Positions 11,268 to 22,998 of a stretch of DNA of 64,000 nucleotides are shown piece by piece. Source of the DNA: Watersipora subatra (Eukaryota; Bryozoa; Gymnolaemata; Cheilostomatida; Watersiporidae). Where the stretch lies: positions 33,654,121 to 33,718,120 of the forward strand of contig NC_088711.1 in the NCBI RefSeq assembly GCF_963576615.1. The letters are read 5' to 3'. A program made the position numbers and the translations under genes. The notes under the pieces are model-generated. The model was not told where the DNA came from, searched no databases, and was given only the letters and a program-made list of their open reading frames with translations. Numbering within the stretch: the first letter of the stretch is position 1; each line of letters begins with the position of its first letter.

Positions 11268-11540
11268 ATGCAAATTTCATCAAGGTTACTGTCAGACAAG
11301 TCAAAAGGTCATGAGATAATTGCAGAAGATGAAATAGAAGAATTTGCCATGTCATATAGTCTCCCACCTACAGATGTTAGGCTGGAAAAAGGTGACCTAC
11401 CAGAGGCATCACCAACTCAGTCCCATCGGCCATCTCACCAACACCCAGGACATCAGATTCTCAAGTGAGAAAATCATCTCGTGTAATTCATAAGCAAGGC
11501 AGATTGATAGAGGAATGTGAGTCATATTAACCGTTTTCAT
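11268..11540 (+). pseudogene. Gypsy-1 pol C-terminal tail after integrase loss
   Basis: The start still matches the segment after RNase H (SADANFIKVTVRQVKRS-like in mixed frames; SSRLLSDKSKGHEIIAEDEI in the open frame). It then passes directly to PEASPTQSHRPSHQHPGHQ and a basic RKSSR-type tail that normally follows the integrase domain. No HHCC zinc-binding or DDE segment lies between, so several hundred codons are missing at about 11390. The deletion junction cannot be placed exactly by eye. Confidence 0.6.
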
Positions 11541-11594
11541 TTTTAGGAATAGATCATGTCAAGTCATACTGTAAGAGCTAGGTTGGGAAGGAAA

Positions 11595-11672
11595 TGTTAT
11601 ATATAATTAAGAGTCATCTTCTCTCACACTTTATGCATATGTTTACATTTCATAGTTATCGTACCATATGTC
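11595..11672 (+). repeat. LTR-like direct repeat, 3' copy (truncated)
   Basis: Partner of 7677-7755. Similarity ends after CGTACCATAT, where the sequence passes into unrelated DNA. No downstream LTR remainder was found before the second Gypsy element. Confidence 0.65.
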
Positions 11673-11910
11673 ATGATATGAATACCATTATATCGTGATG
11701 CTGCATTACTGCCAATGTGTATGGCTTGATATGGCTATGGTCAGATGCACATTCCTGCGTATTCTTTGTCATCAGTTTCATGTCATCAGTTGAATACATA
11801 AGCTGAATGTCAGCAAACAACCAACACCTGCTGTTACAACACCTGCTGCTATTACATGACATCATAGGCAGGATACCTTGGAAAAATCACAAGGCAGACA
11901 CTTTGGCAAG
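11673..11910. other. Unassigned stretch between two Gypsy elements
   Basis: No coding motif recognised. It contains short direct repeats (CACCTGCTGYT three times near 11825-11850) and may be leader or LTR sequence of the second element, but no matching 3' partner was identified. Confidence 0.4.
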
Positions 11911-11917
11911 ACTTGAA

Positions 11918-12807
11918 TATAATGGCTTCAGTGAGGCATCCACCAGAGCTGGATTTTAGCAGGGCACAAGAGCTATGAAGCTCAGTTAGCTCAAGAGCTC
12001 AGTCAGCAACTTAGATGGAAAGCCAGCAAATAAGCAGGTGAATATGCTTATATACATAACAGGAGAGGATGCAGAGAAAGTGCAAGGACAGCGAGACATA
12101 ATGATGCTGACCAGTGAAGAAGCAAAGGCGAATCCCAGCTTACTGTACGAGAGAACTGTGGCAGCTTTTAGAGACTGTTTTAATCCACAATCAAACATGT
12201 TGCACTACTCCATAATGCTTAGTTCAAGAGACCAGAGACCTGGAGAAACAAATGAAGAGTTTATCAGAAACCTGTACAAACTAGTGTCCAAGATGTGGAC
12301 TAAGAGAAGACCAAAAAATGCACATGCTTAAAACAAGATTACTAGCTGGCATGATGGATAAAAACTTGTCAAGGGATCTACTACTCGATTTAGAAGTTAT
12401 TATTGATACAATCAAGAGTAAGATGAGATTAAAGGAGATGGTACTATGCAACCAGAAGGCCGAGATTGATGGAGAAAGAGCTATCTATAGCAGCAATGAA
12501 ATACGTGGGCAGCCATCAGCCTGGCTACCAGCTATATTATGGCAGAGGCCGCCACCAGTTAGCTCAGAACTCCATGAGCTGGGGTTGACAAAGGGTGAAG
12601 AAAAAGAGACAAACAGGAGATGCTGACTTTATCAAGAACTGTAACTGTAACTACTGTGGAGGCAGTCATTCAAAAGGTCAATGTTCGGCCTATGATAAAC
12701 GCTGCAAAAACTGCTCCAAGTTTAATCACTTTGGAAGAGTATGCAAGTCTCGCAGTGAGCAAACTGACAATGTGGATATAAGTCATGATGATGCTTGTGG
12801 TAGATGA
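11918..12807 (+). pseudogene. Gypsy-2 gag remnant
   Basis: Starts near MASVRHPPELDFS at 11920 and continues in shifting frames. NLDGKPANKQVNMLIYITG near 12008-12060 is followed by an open frame to 12331 containing LLYERTVAAFRDCFNPQ and RPGETNEEFIRNLYKL. 12318-12626 gives LKTRLLAGMMDKNLSRDLLLD. The zinc-knuckle region at 12630-12770 reads CNCNYCGGSHSKGQC and CKNCSKFNHFGRVC, two good CX2C-X4-H-X4-C knuckles. This is the usual order for a Gypsy gag. Only two or three frame breaks are visible, so it is less decayed than the first element. Confidence 0.82.
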
Positions 12808-15230
12808 GTTGGTGTGAGATGGTTGTGAGTACAGATTGTGTTGATTTTTTCGAACTAGATGCAGTTAGGGTAGATAAACCTCAGCACAATGATACAGTTT
12901 TTTTCAGAGTTAGGAGCAATAGTAGGGATAACATGTCAAAGTGGCTAGTTGATGTACATGCATGTGGTCTAGGTGTTCAGGCTAACGTCGACACTGGTGC
13001 AGAGGTGTCGGTCATATCGAAGTTGGCCGTAAAGAAGTTGGGGTTTACGCATCTGATGAGGCCCAGGGTTGGTTTGGTTAGCTATAGTGGTGCTAAAATT
13101 TCGGTTTTGGGCAGGGTTTATATGGACATCTCAGTCAGCCATGAGAGCAAAACCAGGATTTTCCAAGAGCTTTTCTATGTAGTTGAGCTAAAGGCAAAAA
13201 CATTATTACGCAAGCTCGCTATAAGAGGACTTGGTTTAATACCTGCTATACACAAGGTAAGTCAAGGGAGTGTACATGGTAGAGCAGAACAGTTAGTCAG
13301 TGAATACTGTGACGTGTTTGAGGGGTTAAGTATGCATGAAAAGCCTGTTACACTGAAGCTAATTGAGAATGCTATACCCCAGGCTATGCCAGCGAGACAT
13401 ACACCTGAGAGAGTGCGAGGTAAGTTGAAGCAAGAGTTAGAGAGGATGATGTCAGAAGGCATTATAGTGGCAGAAAATCAACGCACAGAGTAGTTGAGTC
13501 CGCATGTCATTGTACACAAGCCTAATGCTTTGTCTGGATCCACAATACTTGAACTCACAGATAGTAAGAGTACAGTGCATTTTGCCCACCACAACAGAGA
13601 TATTCTCAAATCTGAAAGAGTCCAATTACTTTTCATGCCTAGATTATCAGCAGGGCTTCCATCAAGTACAGTTAGATGAGAAATCATCTCGGCTGACTTG
13701 CTTTCTCACACCACATGAGAAATTTAGCTATGTTAGATTCCCCATGGGAATTTGCAATGCACCAGAGATTTTCCACCAGTTGATGGTAGATATAGTGCAG
13801 GACATTCCCAGAGTGAAATGCTACATAGATGACATTTTGATACATACTAAGACAATAGAAGAGCATAACACGAAGCTAGGCTCAGAGTTGCAGAGACTTA
13901 GGGCAGCTGGTATCACATTAAACAAGGAAAAAAGTGTGTTTTGTAAGACTCAAGTGAGTTTCTTGGGACATGAGATTATTGGCAAAGGCTTAAAACCACA
14001 CCCTGCCAAACTAGATGCAATCAGGAACATGGTTGAACCACAATGCAAACAGTCATTGTAGTCATTCTTGGGATTTGTTGCCTGTTTGGCAAAAGTTGTC
14101 AACAATCTAACTGAGTTGACAATTCCACCGAGAGAAGTTTGCAAGAAGAATGTGCAATTAATGTAGCAGGTGCCACAAAAGCAAGCTTTTGAAAAAATAA
14201 AACAGGCTATTTGTGAAGCCCCTGGATTAGCATTTTTTAATCCTAAACTACCAGTAGTCATATCTGTAGATGCAACTGCACATAATTTAGGTGCTGTGGT
14301 TTTGCAGGATGGAAAACCAGTGGAGTTTGCAGCTCACTCCCTCACAGATGCAAAGCAGAACTATTCTCAAATAAAGAAAACTCTTGGCAGTCGTTTTTGC
14401 TTGTGACAGGTTTAGGTGTTATGTGGTAGGAAGAGACTCATTTGTTTTAGAGACAGACCATCACCCACTAGTAGGCCTGATAAAAAAGCCAATTGGAGGG
14501 TTGTCTCCTTGTTTGGCGCAGATGAGACTGAAGATATTATCTTAATCCTTACGTTTACAGTACAAATCAGGTAAAGAGATGGTGCTGTTAGACACGTTGT
14601 CAAGGTCATGCTCCTCTAGCACCGGCACCACTGATCATTGGGATGTTGACCCTTTTTTGCAAGTTTGTAGGTTGGTGGTGCAATCTGACCAGGCCATGGA
14701 CAATAAAGGATAACGACTCGAATGGATGAGGAACTGGCGATGGTCATGTGATATGTGAAGCATGGGTGGCCAGGGACTAGGAAGTCATGTGCACAAAGAG
14801 CTCTGCCATACTATATTATTCACAAAGCTTTGTCAGCTGCAGATGGCATTGTTATGTATGGCTCACGTATTGTTATTCCTATTGCTCACAGGCAAGAAGT
14901 GATAGATTCTTTGCATTCTGCACACCAAGGTGTAACTAAAACGTTGCAGCGTGCTCAACGAAGTGTGTACTGGCCAGGCCTGTAGAAGAGAGTGAAGAAC
15001 AAGTGTTTGAGCAGTGAGGCATGTTGTAGCGTGGAGAGGGAGGGGAACGCAGAGCCATTGATCTCACACATATCAGACTTTCCCTTTCAGACAGTAGGAT
15101 TTGATGTTTGCTTGAGAGAGTGAAGACTACCTCATGCTGGTTGACTACTTGACTAAGTGGCCTGTAGTGAAGCAGTTAGGTCATGCAGTTAGGAATTCAA
15201 CACTGATGTTGTGTGTGGATTCGGACTAAT
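12804..15230 (+). pseudogene. Gypsy-2 pol remnant: protease, RT, RNase H, integrase start
   Basis: Protease is seen as ANVDTGAEVSVISK near 12981, with the catalytic DTGA intact. Reverse transcriptase runs through an in-frame stop at about 13491 and a frameshift: QALYIDDILIHT-type motif C near 13820 (KCYIDDILIHTK, both aspartates present), then VSFLGHEIIGKGLKPHPAKL near 13954. RNase H reads SVDATAHNLGAVVLQDGKPV near 14266. The integrase zinc-binding region is near 14910-15030 (SLHSAHQGVTKTLQRAQR, SVYWPGL, then CLSSEAC after a stop). Part of the core reads ISHISDFPFQTVGFDV near 15061. Similarity fades after about 15230. Multiple stops make it non-functional, although the RT catalytic residues are retained. 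Confidence 0.85.
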
Positions 15231-17550
15231 TATGCATAACATAATTTTTCCATATTCATCCATAACTTCTTTAAAGGAAATCATAGGTGCAAACTTCAAT
15301 CTAACATTGGAAGCTTTACATGTGCTAATAGTCAGTCACACAACCCACTATATTAGAATTAAGCAAGAGACCTACAATGTTAGCAGGATGACCATGCCAG
15401 ACCAAACACCGCAGCTCATATTACAGAACACTACTAGCTTACTCTAGCGACAAATATAAAGCAGCAGTTAAGATAGCTAGCCGCAGCTTTCAGATTTTGA
15501 TGGATTTGCGAGGCTTAGCTTTTCTAATAGTCATATGCATCGAGCTATCCTGGAATATGCCTAGTAATACGCAAGCCAGCTTTTATGAAAAGCCAACTAG
15601 CACTCAACTCCATATATAAGCAGCTGTAAGACAGTGTTCAAGAGTAGGGATAAGAAAGTGCAAAAAGAGAAGACACCCTAGTGAGAAAGAGAAGAAAGAG
15701 CACATAGCAAAGAACTACATTCTACCAGCTACAAAGCCAAGAACCACATGAATTTAACCTGTATGCAGCTTGGTTTATACATATGTATATACCAAGCATA
15801 TGTATACATTCTTGCATTGACAAATGTAACTGTTTGAGTATTTATTAGTAGTAAACTCATTTCAGCATTACGCTTGATTGCATTGAATTGAATTTAACTG
15901 TTGTCTTTACATGCTTATAGAACTTGAGTAATAAAGAGTCGTACTTACTCATCAGTCACATTGCTAGCAACAATTACAGTTGTGCATGGTTTTGCATTAT
16001 TTACTTAGTTTGAAAGTTTGAGTTAGCCTGATTTCGCATCAATTATGCATAGACACCAATATTGTTCTCGATGTTGTTTAATGTGTATTGCCAGCATTCT
16101 ATGATGAAGATAACGAGAGAATTATGGTTAATAAAGCACTTTCGGTTTCTACTTGCTAATCTAAAACATTACTATATTCGCTAATGACAATCCAATAATA
16201 ACTTATGATTAGGGGCGCATCTAACGAATCCAACACATGAGAGCTATTACTCATTCTGTATAAGACAACTTGTATGCAGAACCCATTTGAAAGTGGCTAG
16301 TCAGCGTTGACTTCCACCACATAAAATTTGAGATAAAGTATTTAATTTCAAATCATTTCAAAAATCTGTAGTCCGCAAACAACTCCATGCCGATTCATCT
16401 CGTATACGGATGACCTATCTCAAATGCTTGACAGGCGCTATTGGCTTTAAATGCGTTTGATTTGAAGTAAGTTGGAAAATAAAAGTAATTCAAAATACGA
16501 GTGTTGAATTTTTATCCTAAATTTTATCCACGAAGATCACCACGACTACTACTTCTGTAAAAGTAGATCATCCCAAGTCAAATATATAAATCGCAATGAA
16601 TCTAGAATTATTTTATGTCACTATTTTATGCGTTGTGAAACGATCTGAAAAGCTAAAATTTATTTGTTGTAATCATTAAATAACGATATCAGTATTGACC
16701 TACCAAATATTGAATGGCATGACGTTTCTCAAGATTAGAAACGACCGTCAATAAAAATAAATTTGACTAAAAAAGTTGACCACAAAAGTCACAAATGCAT
16801 TCGCTTAACCATTTTATGATTACAAACGTGTACCAGTTTTTCGAGGGTCACGCTGACGACACGTAACGGAATTATTGAGAACCGGAGGTATTTAGCCCGT
16901 TTTTAGTACATAATTACATGTACAATTACCGTATAACTTGAACGTGTAGCGTACATATACTGTATTCGTTATATCGTTTGGTTTTACTTTTAAAGTTGTC
17001 TACTTTCTCTATGTTTGGAAGTAAAACTCCAGCGTTTCTCGAAATGCTTTTCAAGTGGCTTTTCAATCCTCTTCAATCATCTCCTTGTGTTTGACTTTAC
17101 ACTTAGATCAGCCGTTATACGGTATAGAAAAGCCAAGGTTTAATGTTCAATGGCAGAAGACTCTTGCCTGGCCAAAAACTAACAACATCAATAATCAAAA
17201 TTCAAAAATGGATGCAGTCAAGATGCAGAGACTGGCTCACTTGCTGCATGTCTTGCGACAATAGCAAAAAGCAACTTTAAAGCGATTAAAGGTCACCCAC
17301 ACGACTCTTTTTGCTTCTACACACAGAAGAAACATGTCAGACAACTAGCAAAAAACTACACAAAATCACCTTTCCTCTTTTTTGGTTGACATATTTACAG
17401 CCTGAGATCAATCTAATGAACCTACTCTGCTACATTAAACATATCATAAACTAAATACTTGAACACTATAGGCTACAGCAAACATCCAAACAAAACAAAA
17501 ATTATTAGATGCTCGTCTTCTCGATCATCTAAAGCTGGCAGGCCTGCATG
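15231..17550. other. Non-coding stretch after Gypsy-2
   Basis: The first part (15231-15800) may be remaining pol and LTR of the second Gypsy element, including a purine-rich stretch near 15640-15700 that could be a polypurine tract, but no LTR pair was found. A near-palindrome centred at about 15789 pairs CTTGGT with ACCAAG around an AT core. The rest is AT-rich with no recognisable gene. A 69-codon open frame at 17055 has no visible family features. Confidence 0.4.
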
Positions 17551-17557
17551 GAGTCGA

Positions 17558-17715
17558 GCTATTAGCATGGACAACTAGCTACTTCTATTAGCATGGACTA
17601 CTAGCAACTACTACACTATTAGCATGGACTACTAGCTACTTCTATTAGCATGGACTACTAGCTACTACTATTAGCATGGACTACTAGCTACTACTATTAG
17701 CATGGACTACTAGCA
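17558..17715. repeat. Tandem repeat, about 26-29 bp unit
   Basis: Five to six copies of ATTAGCATGGACTACTAGCT with a short variable spacer of CT/TA triplets. Confidence 0.85.
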
Positions 17716-17879
17716 GTTTGTCTAAAGGTGCAACTTTCTATTGCTGATTTTAACCTTTCATCACTATTATTATTATTATTTTAGATTTTTGGTTGTTTTA
17801 TGTTGACTTGTTACAATAAACAAGTATCTTATACTGATAATTTTTAGTAATAGTTATAGCTCAGCACCTTCACTGGTAC

Positions 17880-18147
17880 TGAGCTATATTTACATTATAT
17901 ATATAATATATATACTGTTATATATAGGTAAACATGTTATATATACATGTATATATATGATTATGTAGCATATATACAGCTATATATATTTATAACACTT
18001 CTATTTATAACTTTATTTATAATATAATACCCCACACTTTTCAGAACGTAGAGTGCTGCCAGCAGTAGGCCTGACTACTTATTTATTATATATAAATATA
18101 CAGTATATGTAAGTATATGTATAGCTATATGCATGCATATAGTTATA
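17880..18147. repeat. AT-rich low-complexity DNA
   Basis: TATATA-type simple sequence with GTATATG variants immediately upstream of the large inverted-repeat element. Confidence 0.7.
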
Positions 18148-18153
18148 CACATG

Positions 18154-18643
18154 AGTAGTATATAGAGAGCAGATCTACACACAAAAGTGACGGATCCAGC
18201 GGGGGGATAGAAAAAGGGGGTTGTGAATTAAATTGGCTAGGGGTGTAGATTGAATCGTGTGGAGTTGAATGAGATGTTGGGGTTTGGGGGGAAATTGTGG
18301 TGTAGAGTAGGGGGTTGAATTCGAGGGGTTACGGATCCGCTCCTGGCGTAATCGGCGGATTATCTGTGGATGAGTCATCGGATTAGCGGGGGATGAGTCA
18401 TCCGATTGAACGCGGATTATCGCGGGATTAGTCGGGGGAATCGTCGCGGATTAGTCGGGCGAATCGTCGCCGATTATCGGTGGAATAGTGGGGGTGAATA
18501 TCTGGGACATCGAGGGCTGGATGGTTTTCCGGAGTGGATCTCGCGGATTATCGAGGAGAGCGAGAGATTACCTAGCGGATGAGTGAGGGGGTTAATATCT
18601 GGGACACCGAGGGGTTGATTTTCCGGAGATTGTTATATATTTG
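18154..18643 (+). repeat. Left terminal inverted repeat, 490 bp
   Basis: Reverse complement of 24925-25414 up to the shared ATATATTTG, after which the two sides diverge. The inner part has internal repeats of GGATTAGTCGGG and GGATTATCG type at 18400-18560. G+C is clearly higher than in the surrounding DNA. An open proline/isoleucine-rich frame occurs identically in both copies, but it lies wholly within the inverted repeat and is not treated as a gene. Confidence 0.95.
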
Positions 18644-19035
18644 AAACATTGAATATATATGAGAAAGTGTTTATGTACAAAGTTATTTTTTGAAGATTTG
18701 ATGATTTTGTAATGTTGAAGCTCTTGAATGGTTAAGAATTTTAAGGAATTTATTTTCGGTTTTTTTTTTGTATTTTTTTGTATGTAAGATTGAAATTTGT
18801 TGGAGAAATTAATATGTTGAATGAAAGATCAGTTTTATTACAAAATTATTCACTTTAAAAGATATATTTATATGTATTATTCATTATTTCCATCATCATT
18901 TTGTTTCAATAAAAATAAAATAGTTTATGTTTAACTTGAAATATATGAAAATATTCAAGTAGATAGGACACAATAAAGATAATATAGTATAAATGAAACA
19001 TTGAATATATACATAAGAAAATGTTCATGTACAAT
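18644..19035. other. AT-rich spacer inside the Polinton-like element
   Basis: No gene seen. Two copies of an AAACATTGAATATATA motif (18645 and 18998), each followed by a TGTACAA-containing segment, suggest an old duplication. Confidence 0.5.
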
Positions 19036-19039
19036 CTTT

Positions 19040-20585
19040 ATCAGTACTTTATAATAATTGTACATATACTTATTCTCTGTACTTTATTAACACACCTGAT
19101 GATCTCTTACAGCACTTTATAATAATTGTACAAATACTTATTCTCAGTACTTTATTAACACTCCTAATGATCTCTTACAGCACTTTATAATAATTGTACA
19201 TATACTTATTCTCTGTACTTTATTAACACTCTTGATGATCTCTTACAGCACTTTATAATAATTGTACACATACTTATTCTCAGTACTTTATTAACACTCC
19301 TGATGATCTCTTAATACACTTTATAATAATTGTACATATACTTATTCTCTGTACTTTATTAACACTCTTGATGATCTCTTACTACACTTTATAATAATTG
19401 TACATATACTTATTCTCAGTACTTTATTAACACTCCTGATGATCTCTTACAGCACTTTATAATAATTGTACACATACTTATTCTCAGTACTTTATTAACA
19501 CTCCTGATGATCTCTTAATACACTTTATAATAATTGTACATATACTTATTCTCTGTACTTTATTAACACTCTTGATGATCTCTTACTACACTTTATAATA
19601 ATTGTACATATACTTATTCTCAGTACTTTATTAACACTCCTGATGATCTCTTACAGCACTTTATAATAATTGTACATATACTTATTCTCAGTACTTTATT
19701 AACACTGCTGATGATCTCTTACAGCACTTTATAATAATTGTACATATACTTATTCTCAGTACTTTATTAACACTCTTGATGATCTCTTACAGCACTTTAT
19801 AATAATTATACATATACTTAATATCTGTACTTTATTAACACTCTTGATGAACTCTTACAGCACTTTATAATAATTGTACATATACTTATTATCTGTACTT
19901 TGTTAACACACCTGATGATCTCTTACAGCACTTTATAATAATTGTACATATACTTATTCTCAGTACTTTATTAACACTCTTGATGATCTCTTACAGCACT
20001 TTATAATAATTGTACATATACTTAATATCTGTACTTTATTAACACTCTTGATGAACTCTTACAGCCCTTTATAATAATTGTACATATACTTAATATCTGT
20101 ACTTTATTAACACTCTTGATGAACTCTTACAGCACTTTATAATAATTGTACATATACTTATTCTCAGTACTTTATTAACACTCTTGATGATCTCTTACAG
20201 CACTTTATAATAATTGTACATATACTTATTCTCAGTACTTTATTAACACTCCTGATCATCTCTTACTACACTTTATAATAATTGTACATATACTTATTCT
20301 CAGTACTTTATTAACACTCCTAATGATCTCTTACAGTACTTTATAATAATTGTACATATACTTATTCTCTGTACTTTATTAACACACCTGATGATCTCTT
20401 ACAGCACTTTATAATAATTGTACATATACTTATTCTCAGTACTTTATTAACACTCCTGATGATCTCTTACAGCAATTTAGAATAATTGTACACATACTTA
20501 TTCTCTGTACTTTATTAACACTCTTGATGATCTCTTACTACACTTTATAATAATTGTACACATACTTATTATCTGTACTTTGTTC
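19040..20585. repeat. 68-bp satellite array, about 22 copies
   Basis: The unit contains ACTTTATAATAATTGTACA, TACTTATTCTCAGTACTTTA and TTAACACTCCTGATGATCTC. Copies differ by a few bases. Variant pairs recur at spacing of several units (CTACAC or ATACAC for CAGCAC), so higher-order duplication is likely. Confidence 0.95.
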
Positions 20586-21378
20586 ATGTTGATATACAAG
20601 TGAGCAATGATTATAAATGTATATATATTAATCAAATGTGAGTAAGATAAAAGCTAGGGTTGTGCTAGTTCATGTTAATGTACAAGTGAACAGTGATTAT
20701 AAATGTATATATAATAATAAAATGTGAGTAAGATAAAAGCTACTCAAGATAGAATAAACAAAGCTAGGATTGTGCTAGTCCGTGTTAATATACAAGTGAG
20801 CAGTGATTATAAATGTATATATAATAATAAAATGTGAGTAAGATAAAAGTTACTGAAGATACAATATACAGAGCTAGGATTGTGCTAGTCTATGTTAATA
20901 TACAAGTGAGCAGCGAATATAAATGAATATATAATAATAAAACGTGAGTAAGATAAAAGATACTGAAGATACAATAAACAAAGCTAGGATTGTGCTAGAC
21001 CCTGTTGATGTACAAGTGAGCAATGATTATAAATGTATATATAATAAAATGTGAGTAAGATAAAAGCTACTGAAGATACAATAAACAAAGTTAGGATTGT
21101 GCTAGGCCATGTTAATATACAAGTGAGCAGTGATTATAAATGTATATATAATAATAAAATGTGAGTAAGATAAAATCTACTAAAGATACAATAAGCAAAA
21201 CTAGGATTGTACTAGTCTATGTTGGTGTACAAGTGAGCAATGATTATAAACGTATATATAATAATAAAATGTGAGTAAGATAAAAGCTACTGAAGATACA
21301 ATAAACAAAGCTAGGACTGTGCTAGTCCATGTTAATATACAAGTGAGTAGTGATTATAAATATATATAATAATAAAAT
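20586..21378 (+). repeat. 110-bp satellite, forward array
   Basis: About seven direct copies. The unit contains ATACAAGTGAGCAGTGATTA, AAATGTGAGTAAGATAAAAG and GATTGTGCTAGTCCATGTTA. It adjoins the 68-bp array directly. Confidence 0.92.
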
Positions 21379-21800
21379 GTATTATTATATATACTCACAT
21401 TACTTACTCTCATTTTATTATTATATATATATTTATAATCACTGCTCACTTGTATATTAACATGGACTAGCACAGTCCTAGCTTTGTTTATTGTATCTTC
21501 AGTAGCTTTTATCTTACTCTCATTTTATTATTATATATACATTTATAATCATTGCCCACTTGTACATCAACATAGACTAGTACAATCCTGCTTTGATTAT
21601 TGTATCTTCAGTAGCTTTTATCTTACTCACGATTTATTATATATATATATATATATTTATAATCACTGCTCCCTTGTATATCAACATGGACTAGCACAAT
21701 CCTAGCTTTGTTTATTGTATCTTCAGTAGCTTTTATCTTACTCACATTTTATTATTATACATACATTTATAATCACTGCTCACTTGTATATTAACTCTTT
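21379..21800 (-). repeat. 110-bp satellite, inverted array
   Basis: The same unit in reverse orientation, about four copies (CACTGCTCACTTGTATATTA, TGGACTAGCACAATCCTAGC). Together with the forward array it forms a head-to-head palindrome with arms of roughly 420 bp around 21378. Confidence 0.92.
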
Positions 21801-22132
21801 TGCTACCACGTTAATTGTTGACCAAACGATTATTCTGCCCAAGTTAATTCAAACGGATTTTCTAAAAAATCCGATATACCGTTAGTATTTAAGCAATATC
21901 TCAAAAAATGAAAACATATATCGTTTTACTTTTAAATGTATCTTATTCAGAACAAAATTCTCCACAAGATAGGTGTAAAATTGTTTAGCAACTCTTACTC
22001 TCACAAAATTCCTGACGCTTTTCTTTTCGTTGAACAAACTCGGTGTGTTTCTTATTGTCATGACGATAACGGTCTGGTTTTACCGTTTTTGAAAAAATAA
22101 TTAGAAATGGAATTGTTGAACCAAAAATTTAG

Positions 22133-22441
22133 TTGCACGTCATTGGCAACAAGGTTGTTTCATTGGAAACAATTCTTTCAACAACATGTGGAGATTACTG
22201 TCTTCTCTTTGCAATATTTTGGAGCAGAGGATGTTCAATAGAAGATTTTCTAACAGTTATGCTAAAAATTTCTGAAACAGATACACGAGATCATGTAGTT
22301 CGAAAAACTATACTAGATAGATATGATTGGAATGAAAAAAAAAATAGTAAAAGTCTTAATAACGAAGAAAATGAAGGTGTTGACAATGTACATATTCAAG
22401 GAACTTCCCAAATTGTTAAATTACTAGAAGATCTGACATAA
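22133..22441 (+). pseudogene. Adenain-like cysteine protease C-terminal fragment (putative)
   Basis: The open frame contains STTCGDYCLLFAIFWSRGCS at about codons 18-37, then SIEDFLTVML and DHVVRKTILDRY. The CG-x-YC-L block followed by an RG and a helix is the pattern around the catalytic cysteine in adenain-type proteases encoded by Polintons, adenoviruses and relatives. The N-terminal part that should carry the catalytic histidine and acidic residue is not visible upstream, and no ATG precedes the block in frame. This suggests a truncated remnant, or a spliced gene whose upstream exon I cannot find. The Polinton-type ends of the surrounding element make this assignment more plausible. It rests on one motif. 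Confidence 0.5.
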
Positions 22442-22998
22442 ATTTTTTTTTCTATATTTTACAATTGAATATACATATATACTTTATATCGAAATAAAGT
22501 TGGTAACAAATACAACCGAATATTATTTACTTTTTGATATAAGTTTTATATATTGATATACTCACACTGAGTTGGAGCTATCCTCAAAATAATCCACATA
22601 TTAATCCATGTATGCCCCTTTACTAGTTCATCATCTTCATCTATTTACTGGTCGAGAAACTGTTATGGAATGGTTAAGCCAAACCAAACAGGAGAATTCC
22701 ATAGGTAAACCTAGGAAAACAATCAGGTCGAATGCCAAGGCGCTTGTCCACACAACAGCCCCTGAAAACAGCGACACTCAACGAACTTAATCGCGAGTAG
22801 CCGGCTAACAGAATTCTAGCTGAAGCATACAAGCCTTATGGTATCAACACTCGATCGACCCAAATTCTCAAATATAAGTAGGTATCAAGAGATGGTTAAT
22901 GAGGCAGAATATTCCATCAGATTATGCAACGCTTATAATTATAGTGAATTGAAGAATGATGGGTGTGTCCAAAGGAATTAATGAAGCGAAAATAGTAA
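22442..22998. other. Region between protease fragment and motif array
   Basis: Includes a 60-codon open frame at 22608-22790 with no recognised family and several short frames near 22800-22880. An AATAAA-type signal lies at about 22493 (GAAATAAAGT), 50 bp after the protease-like frame. This supports that frame once being the 3' end of a transcript. Confidence 0.45.

Larger units (their letters stand above)
7677..11690 (+). mobile_element. Gypsy-type LTR retrotransposon, decayed and internally deleted
   Basis: Order on the plus strand is LTR-like repeat, gag with zinc knuckle, protease-region remnant, reverse transcriptase, RNase H, pol C-terminus, second LTR-like repeat. The repeats at 7677-7755 and 11595-11672 begin TGTTRTATATAATT and share about 75 bp with roughly 85 percent identity by eye. 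The right copy then diverges, so the 3' LTR appears truncated. Nothing between RNase H and the pol tail resembles an integrase core. A separate insertion interrupts gag. Confidence 0.8.

Noticed and set aside
17055-17264. 69-codon frame as a gene
   Set aside because: No family features, splice context or neighbouring exons.
18175-18378. 67-codon proline-rich frame, identical to one at 25145-25393
   Set aside because: Lies wholly in the terminal inverted repeat; identity follows from the repeat, and it has no splice or transcript signal.
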